Assembly: GCA_003488965.1 (NCBI GenBank)
Contig: DNJW01000378.1
Location: 1,311-20,901, forward strand
Source: Lachnospiraceae bacterium
GTDB taxonomy: Bacteria; Bacillota; Clostridia; Lachnospirales; Lachnospiraceae
Length of the DNA: 19,591 nucleotides
Direction of reading: 5' to 3'
The notes below the pieces were generated by a model. That model had not been told where the DNA came from. It was given only the letters and a program-made list of their open reading frames with translations, and did not search any database. The translations under genes were made by a program, and so were the position numbers. Shown piece by piece: positions 14,245-19,591 of this stretch (its first letter is position 1; the number at the start of each line of letters is the position of its first letter).

Positions 14245-15042
14245 TTCCTTTTTTTCTCCTTCCTTCTGGTTGTTTTGTGCATCATCTATTTTGGAAGCAG
14301 CGCTGCTGCCCTCCTGCATGTTTTCTGGCTGTATGCCAGCCTTCCCGGAAACATCACCGTTTCCATCACCTGTCCCATGGACCTGTGCCAGTTTCAGCAC
14401 TGCAATAATCTCCTTCGCTTTTTCTTCTGCTATTACTGGAAACGCTGCATTTACCGCCGATAACATCATGCTCCCCTGCGCAATATCCCCTTCCCCTGCC
14501 TGTCCAGCATCGTCCGGATCCCCAAACATATACCCGTCAATGAAACCATTTTCAATCGCCTTCTGCGGCGACATATAAGTTTCGCTGTCCATCATTTCCT
14601 GCAGCTCTTCCCTTGATTTCCCGGTCTTCCTGACATATGCATTAATAATCCCTGCATTAAACTCCAGGAGCAAATCTGCGGAAGCCTGCATATCCCTGTA
14701 ATCGCCTTCTGCAGTGCTCTGTGTATTATGGATCATGAAAATGCAGGTATCCGATGCCAGCGCCTCGTCTGCTGCGCACACCAAAAGGGAAGCCGCCGAA
14801 GCTGCCATAATAACATGTGCCGTTACTTTCCCCTCATATCCCATCAGTGCCGTATACATCTCATACCCATAACTGCATACCCCGCCTGGCGAATTAATTT
14901 CTAAAATGACATCATCCCCTGCGGCCTCTGCAAGCTTTTTCGATATGTCCTTTGGGCTGCACGCATCCAACCCAAAATAATGGTAAAGCCATGCTGTATC
15001 ATTAGATACAATAGGCCCTTTTACTTCAATCTTTACTGCCAT
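13864..15042 (-). CDS. ClpP/S49-type prohead protease with C-terminal scaffold region (lambda gpC-like)
   Basis: 392 residues from ATG 15042, with AGGAGG five bases upstream; it overlaps the portal gene by 17 nt. Residues 1-180 are a ClpP-like fold: NSPGG at 50-54 for the oxyanion loop, S82 in AASAAS as likely nucleophile, H105 in IHNTQS, and a possible Asp152 in DSETYMS. It processes head proteins during prohead maturation. Residues about 180-266 are a linker rich in Gly, Ala and Gln. From residue 267 (MTLEELYAEHPEI) a helical, charged segment resembles a scaffold. Lambda gene C has the same plan, with the scaffold Nu3 as its C-terminal part. All catalytic residues appear present. Confidence 0.92.
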   Translation of the reverse strand: MAVKIEVKGPIVSNDTAWLYHYFGLDACSPKDISKKLAEAAGDDVILEINSPGGVCSYGYEMYTALMGYEGKVTAHVIMAASAASLLVCAADEALASDTCIFMIHNTQSTAEGDYRDMQASADLLLEFNAGIINAYVRKTGKSREELQEMMDSETYMSPQKAIENGFIDGYMFGDPDDAGQAGEGDIAQGSMMLSAVNAAFPVIAEEKAKEIIAVLKLAQVHGTGDGNGDVSGKAGIQPENMQEGSSAASKIDDAQNNQKEGEKKEMTLEELYAEHPEIRDEVAALVSNAETEGAGKERARLEALDKIAHSVTGEALEAAKYGETRMDAKELAYQALMEDGQKSKNYMANAMEDSAASGVEEVGAGVPGEETEDESDGMAMYVNAVRKGGKK

Positions 15043-16705
15043 ATTCCCCTCCTGTTTCTTCTGCTGCTGCCTGCGCTTCTGCCAACAGCCGGTTTTCCGT
15101 TTTTAATGTCCTCACATTATCCTCATAGTCACTGCCGTTTATGGAGGAACACTCGTCCTCATGGGTGGACAGGCCATTCTTAATTTTTTCAACGGCTGCA
15201 TTTACCTCCTGCATAGGGTTTAAATGCCCCTGTGCCGGCCCATTCCATGTGGCATTGGTATATGCCTTCCTAATCAGCAGGTTATTAAAATATCCCGGTG
15301 CATTAATCCTCCCCTTGCTGACTGCTTCATTAAACCAAAGCCCATATATTTCCTGGCAAAAATCATCCACAAACCACTTCCGGTACATCTTGAAAGATTT
15401 CCATGTTTCATTTAATGCTCCCTTGGAAGCAGAAAAGTTGCTGGAAAATTTCTTTAAAAGCACCTCCGGTGCAATCTCTAAGGCAGCGCCAATCTGGACT
15501 GCCATAGAGGTTACAAATGCATCATAATTACTGGATGGATGCGTTGATTCAATAGCTTCAACCCCCTCCCCATCCTTTAAAAAATTCACTACACCAGAAC
15601 CAACCTTAATTTCATCATCCCCATTTTCCCCATCATCCGGAGAATCCTCTTCGCTTTCCTCCTCATCTGCCCCGGCAAAGCCTCCCATATCATTTCCTGT
15701 TTGTGTAGTAATAAAGATAGTAAACATGGAATTAATGACTGCTGCCATGATTTCTGCTTCTGTATAGCGTGTAAGCTGCTTAATTGTCTGGATTACCGGC
15801 GCTAAAAAAGGAACACCCCTGTACTGGTCAGCGCGTTCCCCGTTAAAAATATGCAGTATATTCGGATTCCCTGTTTTCTTCCCTCTTTTTTCAACTCTTT
15901 TCCACTCCAGTTTATTAATCCCATATTCCCCTGGGAACCTGGACGCAATATGGTAGGCAACAACCTTCCCGGACTTATCAATCTCAACACCATTTACAAC
16001 GGTATTTCCATTTGCCCCCTTCCTGTCGTAACCATCATACTCCCCATCAAGGCTCCCTTTAGTGCATACCCTGTCGGCTTCCACAAGCTTTAGCCGGAGC
16101 TGGTAAGGCATATAGGGCAACGGCTTATCATATTTAATTAAGACAAACTCTTCCCCATTTTTCAGCCAGTCAATAAAAGCAATCTGCTGCAGTTCATAAA
16201 AATTATTCTGGTCATTATTGTCACAAATCGTTGATTCTGCCCAGACGGCAAATTCCTTTTTTATAATCCTCTGAAGCTCATTTGCCTCTTCCTGGGATAA
16301 TCCCAGGAATTCATAGTCAATCTTTGGCTTCGGAACCAGCCCCGGGCCAATACAGCTGGTCCTGCTGCTTTTGACCGCACCTGTTGCAAGGGGTGCATTC
16401 ATTGCCAGGTCACGGCTCCGTTCCCGGAGCAGCTTCCTGTTCTCCTCAATATCCCTTTTTGCAGAGCCGCTTTCAGAATGATACCCTTTTGCCCATGTCC
16501 TCCGCCTGGACGCACCGCCATGGGAATATCCGCTGTTTGTCACCTCTGTATCAGAATCAGATAGCATCAATTTGTCTAATATATGCAGCCTTGCCGTTAA
16601 AATCTTGGAATCTGCATCCATTTTCTCAATTGCAGTCCTGGTTTCGGCGCGTTTCAACGCCGCAGACGGATTTATAAAATTTATTATACGGTCTGTAAAC
16701 CTCAT
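15026..16705 (-). CDS. Portal protein (lambda gpB family)
   Basis: 559 residues from ATG 16705 (MRFTDRIINFINPSAALKRA), with AGGAGG five bases upstream; an earlier ATG at 16726 overlaps the previous gene and has no RBS. The lambda portal pattern is clear: ENRKLLRERSRDLAMNAPLA, then SCIGPGLVPKPKID, FIDWLKNGEEFVLI, RADQYRGVPFLAPVIQTIKQ and a C-terminal region with FSASKGALNETWKSFKMYRK. Twelve copies form the ring at one capsid vertex through which the terminase packages DNA. An acidic insertion of about 20 residues near 346-365 (ADEEESEEDSPDDGENGDDE) is probably a disordered surface loop. Length is near the family norm (lambda gpB 533). Confidence 0.95.
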   Translation of the reverse strand: MRFTDRIINFINPSAALKRAETRTAIEKMDADSKILTARLHILDKLMLSDSDTEVTNSGYSHGGASRRRTWAKGYHSESGSAKRDIEENRKLLRERSRDLAMNAPLATGAVKSSRTSCIGPGLVPKPKIDYEFLGLSQEEANELQRIIKKEFAVWAESTICDNNDQNNFYELQQIAFIDWLKNGEEFVLIKYDKPLPYMPYQLRLKLVEADRVCTKGSLDGEYDGYDRKGANGNTVVNGVEIDKSGKVVAYHIASRFPGEYGINKLEWKRVEKRGKKTGNPNILHIFNGERADQYRGVPFLAPVIQTIKQLTRYTEAEIMAAVINSMFTIFITTQTGNDMGGFAGADEEESEEDSPDDGENGDDEIKVGSGVVNFLKDGEGVEAIESTHPSSNYDAFVTSMAVQIGAALEIAPEVLLKKFSSNFSASKGALNETWKSFKMYRKWFVDDFCQEIYGLWFNEAVSKGRINAPGYFNNLLIRKAYTNATWNGPAQGHLNPMQEVNAAVEKIKNGLSTHEDECSSINGSDYEDNVRTLKTENRLLAEAQAAAEETGGEYGSKD

Positions 16706-16718
16706 TGCTTCCTCCTGT

Positions 16719-16946
16719 TTAATCAATCGGTACTACTCTTGCAGAACGCCGCTTAGCAGTCCCACGCCTTTCCAAAACCTCCACTTCCGCCTCCAGTTCC
16801 TTTATTTTACTTTGGACTAAAGCAAGGTTTGCCCTTGTCAGTTGTTTAGATCCAAGTGTATATGACTGCCCCTTCAATATTTTTTCTTCTGCATTATAAT
16901 ATTGCTGCAATCTCTTTTTCTTTATTTCCAGCCGCTTATCTGCCAT
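16719..16946 (-). CDS. gpW-position small helical protein (DUF6148-like)
   Basis: 75 residues from ATG 16946, with GGAGG six bases upstream; a possible ATG at 16964 has no RBS and overlaps the terminase. It reads MADKRLEIKKKRLQQYYNAE, then EKILKGQSYTLGSKQLTRAN and a second helix (LALVQSKIKELEAEVEVLER), with a basic C-terminus. The helix - G-Q-S-Y - L-T-R-A-N-L - helix pattern matches the short phage proteins I know as DUF6148, encoded between terminase and portal. In lambda the same slot holds gpW, which joins head and tail. Equivalence with gpW is inferred from position and helical content only. It lies one base after the terminase stop. Confidence 0.7.
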   Translation of the reverse strand: MADKRLEIKKKRLQQYYNAEEKILKGQSYTLGSKQLTRANLALVQSKIKELEAEVEVLERRGTAKRRSARVVPID

Positions 16947-16947
16947 C

Positions 16948-18837
16948 TTATACCTCCAATCCATTCTGTGATTTCCTTACTTTTCTTCTGGCTTTTTTTG
17001 TCGCCTTCATATAATTAATCCCTTTCTCCAGCTTTGCTTCCAGCTCTCCCCAGACAGGCCGTAAAAGCTCACATGCCGCATAATTATAATTAAATAAATC
17101 AAGCGGCTCATTCCTTGCGCCGCTTTTCTTTACCCATGCCCTCTTAATAACCCCTCTCACTTTTTTGGTAACCTTGCTTTCAGAAAGAAGCCCTTTATAA
17201 TATTCATGGTCATACCCCCTGCCCTGGTTTGACGGGAAATGGCAGTACCCTTCACCAGGATCTTCAATCTTTAACCGGTTGCTGATATCGTCTTTCCCGG
17301 AACTTACCCCTAAAATCCGTATACTTGTAGAATCTACCACAACCTCTTTCCCATTTTTCGTTTTTTCCTTAATGTCAACTTTTGTCTGATGATAAATTAA
17401 AGGAACCTCTTCACTCCCTGTATACCCCTTGACACCATATACACGTTTCCCTTTTTTTTGCATATATCTCACCCATTTATAGACACGGTTTGTATGGTTG
17501 CCGCCAGTATCAATTGCGGTACCTGCCACATTCAGTTCCCTGCCATCCTCAAAACGGAAGGTTGTTTTTAAATACTCTTCTAACTCCTCCCACACCTCAT
17601 TTTTTTCCAAATCACCATAAATCTCTGTTTTATAAATCCCCCATGTTTCATAATCCCTTGCCCATCCGCGGACTTCAATTTCAAAGCGGTTATCCTGCAC
17701 ATCAACGGCTGCCGTCAAAAGGAGCACCCCATCCGGTATCTCTGCAGCATAATGCTCTGCCCTGCCTTCTAATATTTCTTCATCTACTGCACCTTCCTCC
17801 AAGGCAGTTTCTTCCCATGGTTCCCCAAGCACTGTATTGATAAATGCCTTTAACTGCTCTAAATCATGGTATTTTTCCTTCTTTTCATATGCCTTCTTAA
17901 ACTTATCAATAATATCCCTCCATTCCACCCATGGGGAAGCCATCTGGTTCAAATGGAAACTGCGGTGGCGCTTCCTTTCCGGGTGCTGTGCAATCCACAT
18001 ATGCGGCGATTCTTTCCAGTCCCTTTCTGAAATTTCCTCCATGCACTCTATGCACTTCATAGATACTGTATCAAAAACCATCTGCCGGAAACTATACGGC
18101 TGCCATTTTCCGCAACAAGGACACTGCACGCACCACTCTTCCATTGTCCCGCTTTTATATTCGTCCTCAATCCTGCTGTGCCCGGCAATGGTTGGCGTTG
18201 ATGTCTTAATGTGTTTTTTATTCCAGAAAGTAGTCGACCTTGTTTCTGCCAGTGTTACCGGATCACCCTCTGAACCGGCAGAATCCGGGAAACGGTCAAC
18301 CTCATCCATCCAGACCACACGGATCGGCATGGAAGAAAGCGATGCCGGGGAATTTGCACCTGATACAACAATATAACCGCCCGCATACTGCTTAAAAAGG
18401 ATTGTATTGTCCGAATCCTTCGACTTGGCAGGTGCAATCTTATCACGGAGCACTTGGATATCCCGTATCATCTGCGCCAGCCTGGTTTTTGAAAACTTTT
18501 CGCCAAGGCTTAACGTTGGCAGCACCATAATCTGGGTGGAAGGTTCATGCTCTATGTAGTAGCCAATCCCGCATAATATAATTGTGGTCTTCCCAACCTG
18601 TGATGATGACATAACCGTTACATCAACCACATGTGGGTCTGCAATGGCATCCATGATTTCTTTCTGGTATGGGACATTCCCCGTCCTAAATTTCCCGGCT
18701 TCATTGGAACCTTCCGGCAGTATCATGTGTTTATCTGCCCACTGGCTGATTGATATGCTTTCCTTTGGGCGCAGCGCTTTGGTAAGCGAACAGATAAAAT
18801 ACAATGTATGGAATGCCACTTCTTTATTTTTCCCCAT
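16948..18837 (-). CDS. Terminase large subunit (GpA family)
   Basis: 629 residues from ATG 18837 (MGKNKEVAFHTLYFICSLTK), with AGGTGG about nine bases upstream. The ATPase has SISQWADKHMILPEGSNEAG at its start, a Walker A-like SSSQVGKTT at about 77-85, Walker B VVWMDEVDR at 174-182, and KTSTPT near 211 as coupling motif. Four to five cysteines (CVQCPCC near 236-242 and KCIEC near 261-265) look like a zinc site. The nuclease domain holds AAVDVQD (D379) and AIDTGG (D443) as likely metal ligands. It cuts and pumps phage DNA into the prohead with the small subunit. Lambda gpA is 641 residues, so the length agrees. The family mostly uses cos packaging. Confidence 0.96.
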   Translation of the reverse strand: MGKNKEVAFHTLYFICSLTKALRPKESISISQWADKHMILPEGSNEAGKFRTGNVPYQKEIMDAIADPHVVDVTVMSSSQVGKTTIILCGIGYYIEHEPSTQIMVLPTLSLGEKFSKTRLAQMIRDIQVLRDKIAPAKSKDSDNTILFKQYAGGYIVVSGANSPASLSSMPIRVVWMDEVDRFPDSAGSEGDPVTLAETRSTTFWNKKHIKTSTPTIAGHSRIEDEYKSGTMEEWCVQCPCCGKWQPYSFRQMVFDTVSMKCIECMEEISERDWKESPHMWIAQHPERKRHRSFHLNQMASPWVEWRDIIDKFKKAYEKKEKYHDLEQLKAFINTVLGEPWEETALEEGAVDEEILEGRAEHYAAEIPDGVLLLTAAVDVQDNRFEIEVRGWARDYETWGIYKTEIYGDLEKNEVWEELEEYLKTTFRFEDGRELNVAGTAIDTGGNHTNRVYKWVRYMQKKGKRVYGVKGYTGSEEVPLIYHQTKVDIKEKTKNGKEVVVDSTSIRILGVSSGKDDISNRLKIEDPGEGYCHFPSNQGRGYDHEYYKGLLSESKVTKKVRGVIKRAWVKKSGARNEPLDLFNYNYAACELLRPVWGELEAKLEKGINYMKATKKARRKVRKSQNGLEV

Positions 18838-18866
18838 AGGGCTTTCCCACCTTTCTGCCCGAAACC

Positions 18867-19421
18867 TTAACTGAAATCATCTTCTGCAATGTCAACATAT
18901 TCCTCCGGGTAATAATCTGCAGGGTTATAGTCAGCCAGTTCATGGAGCGCCTCTTCTATCTTTCCCTTGAGCATCTCCTGGATTTCAAATTTCCCTTTCC
19001 CCTCTAGTTTTGGCGCCAATGCAGACGGCATTGCCATCATTTTAGAGCGGAACTTGGTAAACATATCCGTAAGCACAGCGCCAACATCTTCTGACTTATG
19101 GACTTTCCCCTTAATAAGCTGCAGTTTTATTTCCATCATGTCTGCCTTGCTGTGTTCACTCCTGCCCTTTTCTTTTTCAAAATCATATTCCCCTTCCTCA
19201 AAATCACTGGTGACCTTTTCCCCCGCTTTTGATAATCTCAGTGTCATAATATAATTCTTGACACTCCTAAGGAACAGGTACTTCCCATGGCTGTTCCTTT
19301 TAAGTATCCCCTCCTCTGCCAGGTGCCGTACCTGGCGGCTGCCAACCCCGATGACCTCCTCTAACACTTTAGAAGAAACCGTGACCATTGACATATCCTC
19401 TATCTCCTGTTTCGCTGCCAC
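18867..19421 (-). CDS. Terminase small subunit (Nu1-like)
   Basis: 184 residues, start taken as GTG 19421 (M-AAKQEIEDMSMVTVSS) with GGAGG nine bases upstream; ATG codons at residues 10 and 12 have no RBS. Residues about 12-56 form a winged helix-turn-helix: LEEVIGVGSRQVRHLAEEGI, then a wing with RNSHGKYLFLRSVKNYI. A charged linker follows, then SKADMMEIKLQLIKGKVHKS and VGAVLTDMFTKFRSKMMAMP, the segment typical of Nu1-like proteins and likely the dimer and large-subunit contact region. The C-terminus is acidic (YYPEEYVDIAEDDFS). It recognises the packaging site; the large subunit gene follows 29 bases later. Confidence 0.88.
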   Translation of the reverse strand: MAAKQEIEDMSMVTVSSKVLEEVIGVGSRQVRHLAEEGILKRNSHGKYLFLRSVKNYIMTLRLSKAGEKVTSDFEEGEYDFEKEKGRSEHSKADMMEIKLQLIKGKVHKSEDVGAVLTDMFTKFRSKMMAMPSALAPKLEGKGKFEIQEMLKGKIEEALHELADYNPADYYPEEYVDIAEDDFS

Positions 19422-19591
19422 CTTCCATCACCTCCCTTTCGGAAACGGCAATCTAAAAATTTTTTTGTAAAAAACTAGCCCTCTTTTGGGCTTCATCGAC
19501 CCGCAAGTGGAAATTTTGCCTTCACAGAACCTATTATTACATGGGTAAATTCCATCAAAAACAAAGCATTTTTAATATATTTTATTAGAAC
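19422..19591 (-). other. 170-bp non-coding leader upstream of the terminase genes
   Basis: No ORF with an RBS is visible. In transcription order it holds an A/T-rich stretch at the right edge, a terminator-like hairpin (19492-19469), then a T6/A7/T5 run (about 19474-19455) that would bend DNA, then the RBS of the small terminase. In lambda-type phages the cos site lies just before the Nu1 gene, so this region, or sequence right of the window, is the expected packaging site. I do not see repeats that would serve as clear terminase binding sites. Confidence 0.5.
19469..19492 (-). terminator. Intrinsic terminator-like hairpin before the small terminase gene
   Basis: The minus strand reads AGCCC, loop AAAAGA, GGGCT, then AG and TTTTTT. 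A five-bp stem with three G-C pairs followed by six T residues is a typical but short intrinsic terminator. It could end the transcript of the gene to the right of the window, or require antitermination for expression of the structural operon. No promoter is clear between it and the terminase start. Confidence 0.6.

Noticed and set aside
17837..18376. Plus-strand ORF of 179 codons opposite the large terminase
   Set aside because: Antisense to Walker B and zinc-site codons of the terminase; no independent signal.
19530..19560. Possible promoter TTGATG with TAATAG 16 bases later on the minus strand
   Set aside because: The -10 element matches the consensus at only about half its positions and it lies upstream of a terminator-like hairpin, so I do not call it.
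1..19591. CRISPR array, tRNA, IS element, defence or anti-defence genes
   Set aside because: No spaced repeats, cloverleaf arms, transposase motifs or cargo genes were found; the window is filled by structural genes.

Overview
The window is one continuous stretch of phage or prophage structural genes. Every gene I accept lies on the minus strand, so transcription runs from the right edge to the left edge. Genes are packed tightly: three ATGA stop/start overlaps, a TAATG junction, and GGAGG-type ribosome binding sites before most genes. Small lysine- and acid-rich Gram-positive-type proteins, strong purine-rich RBSs and A/T-biased codons suggest a low-to-moderate GC Firmicutes host, probably a gut Clostridia/Lachnospiraceae relative. 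That host guess is inference from style, not from a marker gene.

Layout, in transcription order. 19591-19422: non-coding leader with an intrinsic-terminator-like hairpin, where a lambda-type cos site would be expected. 19421-12017, head and packaging: small terminase (Nu1-like), large terminase (GpA family), a gpW-position small protein, lambda-type portal, ClpP-fold prohead protease with a C-terminal scaffold region, gpD-type decoration protein, gpE-type major capsid protein with an extra C-terminal HeH-like domain, and a small FI-position protein. 12002-10318, connector: gpFII-like joining protein, gpZ-like protein, tail terminator and a short conserved unknown. 10303-4192, contractile tail: sheath, tube, tail assembly chaperone with a programmed -1 frameshift extension, and a TP901-type tape measure. 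4176-1, baseplate: gpX-like LysM protein, gpD-like hub, short gpV-like protein, gpU-LysM fusion, gpW/gp25-like protein, gpJ, and the start of gpI, cut by the left edge.

The set describes a myovirus with a lambda-type head and neck joined to a P2-type contractile tail, the switch falling near 10.3-10.6 kb. The genes are intact and in a sensible order, so this module could be functional. No integrase, repressor, lysis or tail-fibre gene is in the window; fibre and lysis genes probably lie beyond the left edge.

I see no defence system, CRISPR array, tRNA, IS element or plainly novel enzyme system. The most informative points are a U UUU UUA slippery site with a fitting 58-codon -1 frame that fills the gap before the tape measure, a wobble-paired hairpin between tube and chaperone genes, a Nu3-like internal start in the protease gene, two domain fusions (capsid-HeH and gpU-LysM), and oppositely charged tails on two baseplate proteins.
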